64,000 nucleotides of DNA, taken from positions 1,224,552 through 1,288,551 of the forward strand of contig NC_009634.1 of assembly GCF_000017165.1 (NCBI RefSeq), read 5' to 3'. Source of the DNA: Methanococcus vannielii SB (lineage in GTDB: Archaea; AGJL01; Methanococci; Methanococcales; Methanococcaceae). Under the pieces are notes generated by a model that had not been told where the DNA came from, did not search any database, and saw only the letters and a program-made list of their open reading frames with translations. Both the position numbers and the translations under genes were made by a program. Shown here in pieces: positions 18,080-30,752 of this stretch; the stretch's first letter is position 1, and the number at the start of each line of letters is the position of its first letter.

Positions 18080-19171
18080 ATGGTAAAAATTGATTTCATG
18101 CAGGGAAATATGGCCTGTGTTGAAGGTGCAATAAAAGCAGGATGCAACTTTTTTGGAGGATATCCAATAACTCCTTCAACAGAGGTTGCAGAAGGAATGG
18201 CAAAGAAACTTCCAAAAGTTGGCGGATTTTATTCCCAATTGGAAGATGAAATTGCAAGTATGGCTGCAGTAATCGGTGCAAGCTGGGCAGGAGCAAAATC
18301 AATGACTGCGACAAGTGGCCCAGGAATGAGTTTAATGCTTGAAAACATCGGTTATGCATTTATGACAGAAACTCCTTGTGTAATTGTAAATGTTCAAAGG
18401 GGCGGCCCTTCAACAGGGCAACCGACCGCAGCAGCTCAAGGAGATATGATGCAGGTTCGTTGGGGGAGCCAAGGTGATTATGAACCAATAGCGTTATGCC
18501 CTTCTTCAGTACAGGAGATGTATGATTTTACAATAATGGCATTTAATTATGCTGAAAAGTATAGAATTCCGGTATTTATAATGGCAGATGAAATTATCGG
18601 CCACATGCGAGAAAAGGTAGTTTTACACGATGAAATTGAAGTAGTAAACCGTAAAAAGCCTGTAGAGAAACCTTGTAAAAAACCATTTCCATTTGATAAA
18701 CTTGTTTCAGAAATGCCCACATTTGGTGAAGGGTATAATATCCACGTAACTGGTTTAACACATGGGGAAAATGGATATCCTGACGTTTCTTCGGAAACAC
18801 ACGATAAATTAGTTAGGAGAATTTGTAACAAAATTTTAGACAGTACTGATGATATTGTACAATACGAAGGAAAATATACTGATAGCGAAACGATGTTTAT
18901 TTGCTATGGGACGCCTTCAAGAACCGTTAAATATACCGTTGAATCATTAAGGGCAGAAGGAAAAGATGTTGGATATATACGATTAAAAACAGTCTTTCCA
19001 TTTCCAAGAGACTTAATTAAAAACTTAAATGCTTCAAAAATAATCGTTCCAGAAATGAACTTAGGACAAATTTCAGAAGAAGTAATGAAGTACGCAAAAT
19101 GCGATGTAGTATTATCTGGAAAAATTGGTGGCGAATTACATAGGCCCGAAGAACTAAAAAAATTAATTTAA
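18080..19171 (+). CDS. korA: 2-oxoglutarate:ferredoxin oxidoreductase subunit alpha
   Basis: The alpha subunit (363 residues) of a 2-oxoacid:ferredoxin oxidoreductase, best matching KorA, which makes or uses 2-oxoglutarate/succinyl-CoA at the end of the methanogen's incomplete reductive citrate cycle. The N-terminus shows MQGNMACVEGAIKAGCNFFG and GGYPITPSTEVAE, followed by TATSGPGMSLM and RGGPSTGQPT, all typical of KorA-type alpha subunits with thiamine-site contacts. GGTG at 18070-18073 lies 6 bases before ATG 18080, so the TTG/GTG codons upstream are not used. No korB, korC or korD is adjacent, so the complex must be assembled from scattered genes. Confidence 0.9.
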   Translation: MVKIDFMQGNMACVEGAIKAGCNFFGGYPITPSTEVAEGMAKKLPKVGGFYSQLEDEIASMAAVIGASWAGAKSMTATSGPGMSLMLENIGYAFMTETPCVIVNVQRGGPSTGQPTAAAQGDMMQVRWGSQGDYEPIALCPSSVQEMYDFTIMAFNYAEKYRIPVFIMADEIIGHMREKVVLHDEIEVVNRKKPVEKPCKKPFPFDKLVSEMPTFGEGYNIHVTGLTHGENGYPDVSSETHDKLVRRICNKILDSTDDIVQYEGKYTDSETMFICYGTPSRTVKYTVESLRAEGKDVGYIRLKTVFPFPRDLIKNLNASKIIVPEMNLGQISEEVMKYAKCDVVLSGKIGGELHRPEELKKLI

Positions 19172-19181
19172 ATTTAAAATT

Positions 19182-20255
19182 TTATTTTTTTAATGGGTTA
19201 GATGCCAAAATTGCATTTATAATATACTCATCAGAGATTTTATCTGCATCTTTTGAACAAAAGTCTATTCTTAGAGTTTTACTTGCCCCGGGCATTCCCG
19301 CAGCAGCAATCGTGATAATGCCAAAATTTTCAAGAAGATTCATTGCTGAAGTAATGGCTTGTTCTTCAGAAATGCCTTTTATTAAAAATCCTGTGGGCGT
19401 CTTTTGATAAGAAACTCCTTCTTTGTTAAAAACATTTAAATCGATATGTTCTGCTCTTTTAAATGCTCTTTTTAATTCTTCAATGTCAAAATCTTCAATT
19501 GCTTTTATAACTGCAGCCATTATTGGAGATTGGGCTTCAAGTCCAAATTTTAATCCTTCAGAGTAAATTTTATCTACTAATTCTTTATTTCCAGCAAGTA
19601 ATCCTGCTCTTGGGCCTTTCATTAATTTATCCATGCTTGTAACTACTAAATCTGCACCCATTTCAAGTGCCGGCGGTTCATTATGGAGTTTTCTAAGTCT
19701 TGCACCAGATGCATCGTCAAAAAATGTTATTGAACCCTTATTTTTTGCAATATTTATTAAATCCTCGGCAATATCTCTTGAAGTTATTTTATGATCCATC
19801 GTAGCTCCAGTAATTACCGTTACTGTTTCATTATCTATTTTTGAGATTATCTCATCTTTTAAATCACTTTCAAAGTATTTCATTCCAAAAATATTGCAAC
19901 TTTTAGGAATTGAAGGGTGGGAGGGTCTTTCAGGAACAAAATGGACAACGTTTTTAAAAGATTTTGAAAGGGTCATAATCGTTGATAAAATTGCAGAAGA
20001 TGTCCTGTTAAAACATGCTGCACCATGGGCCCCTTCATGTCCTGAAAGATGTTTTACTCCTAGCTCATTTATTTTCTCAGAAAATATTGCAGGCCCAACA
20101 TAGGTTTCAAGTAAATTTAGATAATTTTTACTAATTTCAAATCCTCCGGAAAGGCCAGTCAGGTCATAAATTCCATTTCTTCCGCTACAATCTAATTTAT
20201 TTTTAATAAGGGCCCTTGCCTTGTTTAACCTGTTTAACTCTTTGGAATCATCCAT
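19182..20255 (-). CDS. PLP enzyme, MJ0158 (SelA-like) family
   Basis: A 357-residue pyridoxal-phosphate enzyme of fold type I, in the archaeal family of MJ0158 (TIGR03576). It is related to bacterial selenocysteine synthase SelA, but the M. jannaschii member was reported not to have that activity. The PLP lysine lies in VVTSMDKLMKGPRAGLLAG, and upstream FFDDASGARL contains the aspartate that holds the pyridine ring. Start ATG 20255 is chosen because AAGGTG lies 6 bases before it; upstream TTG would put that site inside the gene. Its substrate is unknown. The DUF2098 gene lies 38 bases upstream on the same strand. Confidence 0.85.
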   Translation of the reverse strand: MDDSKELNRLNKARALIKNKLDCSGRNGIYDLTGLSGGFEISKNYLNLLETYVGPAIFSEKINELGVKHLSGHEGAHGAACFNRTSSAILSTIMTLSKSFKNVVHFVPERPSHPSIPKSCNIFGMKYFESDLKDEIISKIDNETVTVITGATMDHKITSRDIAEDLINIAKNKGSITFFDDASGARLRKLHNEPPALEMGADLVVTSMDKLMKGPRAGLLAGNKELVDKIYSEGLKFGLEAQSPIMAAVIKAIEDFDIEELKRAFKRAEHIDLNVFNKEGVSYQKTPTGFLIKGISEEQAITSAMNLLENFGIITIAAAGMPGASKTLRIDFCSKDADKISDEYIINAILASNPLKK

Positions 20256-20293
20256 AAAACGCACCTTACATTTCAAAATTATGTACGATATAA

Positions 20294-20578
20294 TTAACCG
20301 GCTCCACAGGAACCTTCACTTCCTCCAGAGCTTAAGTCAATATTTTCCCCGTTTATCCTTTTAATGAGTTCATCTTTATCGTATTTTTTGTCTAAATCTT
20401 TTTTAATACTGTCAACAACTTCTAAAAGATTAGACATATAAAGAATTCCGTTATTTAAAAGAATCCATTCCTTTTTACCTTCTATTTTAATAGATTGGAC
20501 TGTTCCATACGTTCCGGTGTTTATATATTTTACATGGGATCCGATATCTATTTGCTTACCATTTCGGTCACTTACCAT
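20294..20578 (-). CDS. DUF2098 family protein
   Basis: A 94-residue protein of the methanogen family DUF2098. The N-terminal half is a small beta domain (GKQIDIGSHVKYINTGTYG, then KEWILLNNGILYM), similar in feel to SH3-like barrels. The C-terminus is a helix and a flexible glycine/serine tail ending in CGAG. Function unknown. It is transcribed with the SelA-like gene, and its promoter region is divergent from the rRNA operon. AGGTGA lies just before the ATG. Confidence 0.8.
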   Translation of the reverse strand: MVSDRNGKQIDIGSHVKYINTGTYGTVQSIKIEGKKEWILLNNGILYMSNLLEVVDSIKKDLDKKYDKDELIKRINGENIDLSSGGSEGSCGAG

Positions 20579-20644
20579 GAAATCACCTCAATGTATATTA
20601 AGAATTGCTGTAAATATATATTATTGTTACATACCTAAAAACAA

Positions 20645-20678
20645 TACATATTACAACACGTTTTCATATTATGCAAAT
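20645..20678 (+). promoter_or_regulatory. rRNA operon promoter
   Basis: A TATA-like box TACATATTA (20645-20653) is followed after about 20 bases by TGCAAAT (20672-20678). Methanococcus stable-RNA promoters pair a TATA box with a TGCAA-type box at the transcription start, about 25 bases downstream, which is the spacing seen. Transcription would start near 20673, giving a leader of about 160 bases. Confidence 0.55.
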
Positions 20679-20717
20679 CAAAGTGATCGCCTGAACTAAA
20701 TCACTCAGGTGTGATGT

Positions 20718-20755
20718 AAGCCCACAATCTAGGTGAAACCTAGATAGCGACCAAA
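20718..20755 (+). other. 5' arm of pre-16S processing stem
   Basis: AAGCCCACAAT (20718-20728) and TAGCGACCAAA (20745-20755) pair with the sequences at 22337-22347 and 22312-22322 after 16S. Between them a perfect hairpin (ATCTAGGT-GAA-ACCTAGAT, 20727-20745) interrupts the arm. The interrupted long helix is the kind of bulge-containing stem cut by the archaeal splicing endonuclease to release pre-16S. Confidence 0.75.
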
Positions 20756-20761
20756 TAAAAT

Positions 20762-20825
20762 GTCATTTCCTTTAATGTAAAAATGACGTACTCCACGAGA
20801 GTGTGAGCGTAAAATTCTTTTACGC
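20762..20825 (+). other. Leader hairpins before 16S rRNA
   Basis: Two further hairpins lie between the processing stem and mature 16S: GTCATTT paired with AAATGAC (20762-20786), and a perfect 8-bp stem GCGTAAAA-TTC-TTTTACGC (20807-20825) that ends 6 bases before the mature 5' end. Confidence 0.6.
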
Positions 20826-20831
20826 CACAAA

Positions 20832-22302
<1,471 letters not shown>

Positions 22303-22311
22303 AAAGAACAT

Positions 22312-22347
22312 TTTGGTCGCTACTAGGCACTAAATGATTGTGGGCTT
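22312..22347 (+). other. 3' arm of pre-16S processing stem
   Basis: TTTGGTCGCTA (22312-22322) and ATTGTGGGCTT (22337-22347) pair perfectly, 11 bp each, with the two segments of the 5' arm at 20745-20755 and 20718-20728. Confidence 0.75.
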
Positions 22348-22417
22348 AATTTTTTTGCCCAGCTCGTAATTTTTAGATTACGATCTAGGGGCCGGATATT
22401 AATGATGGTCGTGCACA

Positions 22418-22445
22418 AGCTTTCATATCTGGTGTTATCCAGATG
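22418..22445 (+). other. 5' arm of pre-23S processing stem
   Basis: AGCTTTCATATCT (22418-22430) and the following GTGTTATCCAGATG pair with CATCTGGACAC (25419-25429) and AGATATGAAAGCT (25433-25445) after 23S. Short unpaired stretches between the two helices form the interrupted stem expected for endonuclease processing. Confidence 0.75.
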
Positions 22446-22448
22446 TCT

Positions 22449-25416
<2,968 letters not shown>

Positions 25417-25418
25417 GC

Positions 25419-25445
25419 ATCTGGACACTTAAAGATATGAAAGCT
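25419..25445 (+). other. 3' arm of pre-23S processing stem
   Basis: CATCTGGACAC and AGATATGAAAGCT close the long helix around 23S with the arm at 22418-22445; the second segment is a perfect 13-bp complement. Confidence 0.75.
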
Positions 25446-25470
25446 AAAATGCACTTTTAATTTAACATTT

Positions 25471-25590
25471 TGATATAACGGTCAAAGCGGAGGTGTAACA
25501 TCCGATCCCATCCCGATCTCGGAAATTAAGCCCTCCAGCGATTCTTTAAGTACTGCTATCTAGTGGGAACAAAGTGACGCCGTTAGTCAC
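25471..25590 (+). rRNA. 5S ribosomal RNA
   Basis: A 5S gene of about 120 bases with the conserved core CATCCCGATCTCGGAAATTAAG and a closing stem formed by TGATATAACGG and CCGTTAGTCAC. It follows 23S by about 55 bases. No tRNA gene follows. Ends are by secondary structure. Confidence 0.93.
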
Positions 25591-25596
25591 TTTTTA
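25571..25596 (+). terminator. Terminator hairpin overlapping 5S 3' end
   Basis: AAAGTGAC (25571-25578) and GTCACTTT (25586-25593) form a perfect 8-bp inverted repeat ending in a run of five T. The left half and loop lie inside mature 5S, so forming the hairpin competes with the 5S closing stem. Confidence 0.5.
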
Positions 25597-25811
25597 ATTT
25601 AACTATATATATTTGTATATATTGATTGATAGATTTTACTTTTTATTACTTTTTTATATTATGTAGGGTATAATTTTCACCAGTTAATAACGGGTTAATA
25701 CTTAAACTATATAATCCATGAATAAAATACATGAAACAGGTTTTAATAATAGAATTTTCGTTTTAATTGTTTATAACATATTATCAATTCTTAAGAGTAA
25801 CGGGGCAAATT

Positions 25812-27509
25812 ATGCTAGAAGTATTTGTTGAAATGAGTTTGGTTTTATTAGTTGCTTTTTTAGTATCTTTGGTCATGAGAGTACTAAAACAACCGTTGAT
25901 TATAGGTTATATTTTAACAGGAATTTTAGTAAGCCCTTATTTTTTAAACATTGTCAGATTTGAAGAATCAATCTCAACTCTGGGACATTATGGGGTAACC
26001 TTACTGCTTTTTATGGTGGGCATAGGATTAAATCCCGGCCATTTTAAAGAAATTGGTAAAATTTCCCTAATTACGGGACTTGGGCAGATTATATTTACTT
26101 TTTCAATCGGATTTTTAATATCGCTATTTTTGGGGTATTCTTATGTTGAATCAGCATACATTTCAATTGCATTAACGTTTAGTAGTACAATTATTATCAT
26201 GAAATTAATTTCTGATAAGGGAGATTTGGATAAATTATACGGTAAAATTTCAATAGGGTTTTTAATAGTTCAGGATATTGCTGCAATGGCTATTTTGATA
26301 TTTATATCTGCTTTTAGTGTTCAAGCGAGTATTGGGTCGTTAATTACTGGAATGGTATTAAAATTAATATTAATATTAACATCACTATATATATTTACAA
26401 AGTACATATTAAGGAGTTTTATGGATTATGCTTCTAAAAATCAGGAATTTTTATTTCTTTTCTCAGTAATGTGGTGTTTTAGCCTATCTGCAGTATTTTA
26501 TCTTTTAGGATTTTCAAGCGAAATTGGAGCGCTAGTTGCAGGAATAGTTCTTGCAATTTTTCCAGAAAGATATGAAATTGCTTCAAAATTAAGGCCTTTA
26601 AGAGATTTCTTTTTAATACTATTTTTCGTAGTTTTGGGGGTTCAAATGACATTTGAATCTTCAGGAATGCTGATAATTACAGCAATAATTCTTTCAATTT
26701 TCGTTTTAATTGGAAATCCGATAATCGTAATGATATTAATGGGATTTTTTGGATATACTAAAAAAACGAGCTTTTTAGCAGGACTTACCGTTGCACAGAT
26801 AAGTGAGTTTTCACTAATTGTTGCAACAATGGGGCTTAGAAATGGCCATATTTCAGAAGAAATCATTTCAATGATTACACTTGTCGGTATTTTAACAATT
26901 GCAGGTTCAAGTTACTTTATAACTTATGCAGAACAATTGTACCCTATGCTTTCAAAATATCTTTCGGTATTTGAACGAAAGAATAAAAAAGATGAAAAAG
27001 ATTTTAAAAATGGAAATTCTGGAGAAATAGTTATTTTTGGTGCAGATAGGACAGGTAAAACTATAATGAATGAATTAGAAGACTATAAGGATAAATTTTT
27101 GATTATGGATCACAATCCAAAAATTATAAAAAATCTGTCTAAAAAAGGCTATAATTGTATATATGGTGATGCATCAAATTTTGAACTATTGAATGAATTA
27201 AACTTTAATGATACTAAAATGGTAATTTCAACTATTTCAGACATTGAAACAGACACTTTACTTATAAAATACATTCTTAAAAGAAACAAAAATGCAATAA
27301 TAATTTCAATTGCACACAAAATTGATGATGCAATTAAATTATATGAAGAAGGCGCAAGTTACGTTATAATGCCTCATTTTTTGGGCAGTTTTCATGCCGC
27401 ACAAATGATTGAAAAATACGGGCTACACATTGATGAATTTTTAAAAGAAAAATATAAACACATAGAATCATTAAAAAAATCAAAAGAATTATTTATTCAT
27501 ACAAAATAA
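25812..27509 (+). CDS. Kef/CPA2-type cation:proton antiporter with TrkA-N domain
   Basis: A 565-residue membrane protein. About 12 helices from the N-terminus to residue ~385 form a CPA2 exchanger (KQPLIIGYILTGILVSPYFL, then MVGIGLNPGHFKEIG and LTFSSTIIIMKLISDKGDL, the usual KefB/KefC pattern). A cytosolic TrkA-N (RCK) Rossmann domain starts at about residue 405 (GEIVIFGADRTGKTIMNEL), followed by the acidic turn LIMDHNP. It likely exchanges K+ or Na+ for protons under nucleotide control. The ATG at 25812 fits the family's first helix; an upstream TTG at 25767 would add 15 unlikely residues. The ribosome-binding site is weak (GGGG). Confidence 0.9.
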   Translation: MLEVFVEMSLVLLVAFLVSLVMRVLKQPLIIGYILTGILVSPYFLNIVRFEESISTLGHYGVTLLLFMVGIGLNPGHFKEIGKISLITGLGQIIFTFSIGFLISLFLGYSYVESAYISIALTFSSTIIIMKLISDKGDLDKLYGKISIGFLIVQDIAAMAILIFISAFSVQASIGSLITGMVLKLILILTSLYIFTKYILRSFMDYASKNQEFLFLFSVMWCFSLSAVFYLLGFSSEIGALVAGIVLAIFPERYEIASKLRPLRDFFLILFFVVLGVQMTFESSGMLIITAIILSIFVLIGNPIIVMILMGFFGYTKKTSFLAGLTVAQISEFSLIVATMGLRNGHISEEIISMITLVGILTIAGSSYFITYAEQLYPMLSKYLSVFERKNKKDEKDFKNGNSGEIVIFGADRTGKTIMNELEDYKDKFLIMDHNPKIIKNLSKKGYNCIYGDASNFELLNELNFNDTKMVISTISDIETDTLLIKYILKRNKNAIIISIAHKIDDAIKLYEEGASYVIMPHFLGSFHAAQMIEKYGLHIDEFLKEKYKHIESLKKSKELFIHTK

Positions 27510-27520
27510 TTTTTTAGTAT

Positions 27521-28351
27521 TTACTGTATAACTTTATACCAAAAATTCATGTTTTCAAGATTTCCGCAAATATTTGTATTGTTAATTGCGGTTCCTCCAT
27601 AAATATAACCTCTTTTTTTAAACGTAATATTCATTCCATGAGATATGCTTCTTGAAATCGTATAAAATACTCTAAAACCATTATCTGACATTACTTTTTC
27701 CATAATATGGAGAAGATAACTTGAAAGTCCTTCTTTTCGATTTTCAAATAGTACTGCAAAATCAGTCATTTCAACGCATTTATTTTCATTATCCATTTCA
27801 CAAGAAGATGCAGCAATGATTTTTCCAGAATCTTCTATTATAAAGTATTTTACGTTAGCCGATTGAATAGTTTCCCTTATGTAGTTTGGATTATCTATTG
27901 GGAAAGGATAAGTTTCAAATACTTTTGAATAGTGTTTTGCTAAATTGACTGAATCGTTTTTATTTGCAATTCTTACTCCGTATTTTTTATTAATTGGGAT
28001 ATTAGAAACTTTTGAAATACTTTTAACATAATTTAGTACGTTTTTAGTCTCTTTTGAAAAGTTAGGTACTTTTCTAGACTCATTAAAAAATTTTGACATA
28101 AAATATGCACTTCCATCTAAAAAATAGTTTTCAATCAACCCTTCAATAATATAACCATTTTTTTCAAATATTTTTTTGTCATGCTCATGAATTTTTAAAA
28201 ATATCTTTGAAAGCTTTTTTTTAAGTGCAATTTTTTCAATTTCTTCTAAAGTTTCTAAAATGGAATTTCTTCCAAATTTCATTACGTATATTCTGTCACT
28301 TAATTCGCTTATCTGGACAATGGAATCGTTAATCTTAACTATTTCCTCCAT
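27521..28351 (-). CDS. ablB: Beta-lysine N6-acetyltransferase
   Basis: A 276-residue GNAT acetyltransferase that acetylates beta-lysine to N-epsilon-acetyl-beta-lysine, a compatible solute of methanogens under salt stress. The GNAT domain is in the C-terminal half (YFIIEDSGKIIAASSCEMD, MTDFAVLFENRKEGLSSYLL, then FYTISRSISHGMN and FKKRGY). Identification rests on this domain plus overlap with ablA: the ablA stop and ablB start share one base (TAATG) with GGAGGG just before, implying coupled translation. The N-terminal third is a less conserved extension typical of AblB. Confidence 0.93.
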   Translation of the reverse strand: MEEIVKINDSIVQISELSDRIYVMKFGRNSILETLEEIEKIALKKKLSKIFLKIHEHDKKIFEKNGYIIEGLIENYFLDGSAYFMSKFFNESRKVPNFSKETKNVLNYVKSISKVSNIPINKKYGVRIANKNDSVNLAKHYSKVFETYPFPIDNPNYIRETIQSANVKYFIIEDSGKIIAASSCEMDNENKCVEMTDFAVLFENRKEGLSSYLLHIMEKVMSDNGFRVFYTISRSISHGMNITFKKRGYIYGGTAINNTNICGNLENMNFWYKVIQ

Positions 28352-29652
28352 TACTTTTCCCTCCTACACATTCTTTTATTATTGGATGGCACGAGTGAAA
28401 TTGAGGTATCCACATTTGTTATTAATTTTTCAATTCCAGTCTGGTTGATTTCAAAGTCATCAATAGATAGCCTACTACATTTATTACAATTTTTACTGCA
28501 TCCTTCATAGTTTGAAGGTTCTTTATACGTTGTAATTACTCCTTCATAGTTTCTTAGAATTACCCTATCTGAACCCCACGAAACCACGTAATTAGGCATA
28601 ACTGGAATTTTTCCGCCGCCCCCCGGTGCATCAACAACGTATCTAGGAACTGCAAAACCAGTTGTATGTCCAATTAAGCTTTCAATAATTTCAAGACCTT
28701 TACTTATTGAAGTCCTAAAATGGGATATTCCTTTAGAAAGGTCGCACTGGTAAAGGTAGTAAGGCCTAACTCTTGAAGAAACAAGCTTTTGATTTAATTT
28801 TCTCATAACATATGGACAATCATTTACTCCTGAAAGCAAAACAGTCTGGTTTCCAATTGGTATTCCTGCATTAGAAAGTTTATCAAGAGCTTCTACTGAG
28901 GTATCTGTAATTTCTACAACATGGTTAAAATGCGTATTTACCCATATTGGATGGTATTTTTTTAATATATTGACTAAATTGTCAGTTATTCTTTGTGGGA
29001 GCACCACTGGAACTCTTGAACCAATTCTTATAAGTTCAACATGTTCAATACTGCTTATTTCTGAAAGAATCCAGTCTAAATAATCGTCAGAAAGTAATAA
29101 TGGGTCTCCACCAGAAAGTAAAACATCTCTAACTTCCGGATGTTCTTTTATATAATCAATCGCCTTTTGAATTTCTTCTTTTGATGGGTTACTTTCACTT
29201 TCTGAAACTTTCCTTTTTCTTGTACAGTGCCTACAATACATTGCACAGTTTGGATTTACATAAAATAAAACTCTGTCTGGGTATCTATGGGTTATTCCTA
29301 TGACAGGAGAGTCTTTATCCTCTGCTAAAGGGTCTTCCATTTCAAAATCTTCCATTATTAGCTCTTTTTTAGAAGCTACACTCTGTTTATAAATTGGGTC
29401 TTTTTTTAAATTACTAATGTCAATCAAACTTGCATAATATGGAGTTATTGACATTGGGAAAACTTCAATCGCCTTTTGAATTTCTTTTCTTTCGTTATCT
29501 GGAAATTTTATTTCAAGTACGTTTTCAAGCATGTCAAGAGATTTAATTGAATTAGAAATCTGCCATTTATAATCATTCCAATCATTATATGTTACATCTT
29601 TAGAAAATTTTTTTAAAAATTTTAAGTCAACTGTATTTTCAACTTTATTCAA
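28351..29652 (-). CDS. ablA: Lysine 2,3-aminomutase
   Basis: A 433-residue radical SAM and PLP enzyme that converts L-alpha-lysine to beta-lysine. The iron-sulfur cysteines are in [15 protein letters not shown] (Cys136, Cys140, Cys143, CX3CX2C). Downstream are [27 protein letters not shown] and the PLP-lysine region [17 protein letters not shown]. The C-terminus has a Cys-rich end ([11 protein letters not shown]). The start is TTG at 29652 with GGTG 5 bases upstream. A leader of roughly 150 bases lies before it. With ablB it makes the osmolyte acetyl-beta-lysine, known to be salt-induced in methanogens. Confidence 0.96.
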   Translation of the reverse strand: MNKVENTVDLKFLKKFSKDVTYNDWNDYKWQISNSIKSLDMLENVLEIKFPDNERKEIQKAIEVFPMSITPYYASLIDISNLKKDPIYKQSVASKKELIMEDFEMEDPLAEDKDSPVIGITHRYPDRVLFYVNPNCAMYCRHCTRKRKVSESESNPSKEEIQKAIDYIKEHPEVRDVLLSGGDPLLLSDDYLDWILSEISSIEHVELIRIGSRVPVVLPQRITDNLVNILKKYHPIWVNTHFNHVVEITDTSVEALDKLSNAGIPIGNQTVLLSGVNDCPYVMRKLNQKLVSSRVRPYYLYQCDLSKGISHFRTSISKGLEIIESLIGHTTGFAVPRYVVDAPGGGGKIPVMPNYVVSWGSDRVILRNYEGVITTYKEPSNYEGCSKNCNKCSRLSIDDFEINQTGIEKLITNVDTSISLVPSNNKRMCRREK

Positions 29653-29925
29653 TATATCACCTAATATATCTAAATATTCAAACTAAAAAATTAAAACCCG
29701 TCCTTGATAGTACCTTTAGGGGTATCCTAAATAGAAAATTAAAAAACCGAAAACAAAGACATCTAAATTTAAAAAGGCTTTCATATCCTTTTTTTAAAAA
29801 AATAATATATATAGTTAACTGAAAAATTTTATATACTATCTATATTATCTCCAGATTTATTTAAAAACTAAAAAAATGAAATTTAATTAAACCAGTTAAA
29901 ATATGTCCAACAATTAAAAAAGTAT
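29653..29925 (-). promoter_or_regulatory. ablA upstream region with long leader
   Basis: On the minus strand a TATA-like stretch (AGTATATAAAATT, about 29829-29841) would start transcription near 29808, leaving a leader of about 150 bases. That leader has a small hairpin (TACC-CCTAAA-GGTA, about 29711-29724) followed by a GGGTTTT and T-rich stretch. A role in salt control is possible but only inferred. No gene was seen here. Confidence 0.35.
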
Positions 29926-30648
29926 TTAAATATTATTTAAATACTTTTCATAATTTTTTAAAATATCTAAGTCATCCTCATTTTTTGGTATAAGTACGCT
30001 TATTTTTACTATTTCCCTTGAAAGACCCCGATTAACAGGCATTTCAACTTCAAAAATAATATATCTTAGCTTATTTTTTTCTTTAATGTATGCATTTTTT
30101 AATTCATTTATTCGTCCATCAAATATAATATGGTAGTTTTCATAGATTATCCCGTTATTAAAAAACCAAGCTTCTGTAGGCACTGATTTTTTTAATTCGA
30201 TTAATGATGCAATCCACATAATTGAAAATATAACCGCACCTATTCCAAACATCATGATAAAATACCATATATCTGCTGAATAAAATAATCCAACAAAAAT
30301 ACCAACGATGCTTAAAAGTATCCAAATTCCTATTGAAAAGTATTTTTTAGCATAATAATCCGCCAATTTTTCACTTTTTAACTTCTTTAATTCTTTATCA
30401 TCATAGATGAATTTTCCAATAAATACGCTATTTTTTAATGCAGGCTGAATTTTTAACTTTAAATGTAAAAATACAATGTTCAAAACTACAAAAGAAAGTA
30501 TTAGCCATATTGAAACGAAATAAATGGCAAAGCCTCCATCCATTCCATCTATATTAAAAATTAACGGTGTCAAAAATAAAATGCTGCTGAAAAGCAGTAA
30601 AATCATTGAAGTATTTAAATAGTTTGAATAAGGATTTTTTAAGTTCAT
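29926..30648 (-). CDS. Hypothetical four-helix membrane protein
   Basis: I do not recognise this 240-residue protein. Four membrane helices are visible as two hairpins: about residues 12-32 and 42-64 (SMILLLFSSILFLTPLIF, then YFVSIWLILSFVVLNIVFLH), and about 106-125 and 130-150. The C-terminal ~85 residues are a soluble beta-rich domain (WFFNNGIIYENYHIIFDG, then LRYIIFEVEMPVN). The ATG at 30648 is chosen for its GTGG site. It is divergent from the MATE gene at 30753 by about 105 bases, which could hint at a link, but nothing else supports one. Confidence 0.6.
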   Translation of the reverse strand: MNLKNPYSNYLNTSMILLLFSSILFLTPLIFNIDGMDGGFAIYFVSIWLILSFVVLNIVFLHLKLKIQPALKNSVFIGKFIYDDKELKKLKSEKLADYYAKKYFSIGIWILLSIVGIFVGLFYSADIWYFIMMFGIGAVIFSIMWIASLIELKKSVPTEAWFFNNGIIYENYHIIFDGRINELKNAYIKEKNKLRYIIFEVEMPVNRGLSREIVKISVLIPKNEDDLDILKNYEKYLNNI

Positions 30649-30752
30649 TTTAACCACTTTTTTATTTTTAATTATGGTTTTTAAGGTATACTTAAATAAT
30701 AAGATTACTAATGTAATAATTTAAAACTTCATAAATATGTTAAGGTAAAGTT

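Noticed and set aside
19182-20255. Calling the PLP enzyme a selenocysteine synthase (SelA)
   Set aside because: It belongs to the MJ0158 family, whose studied member lacks SelA activity; archaea make Sec by the PSTK/SepSecS route.
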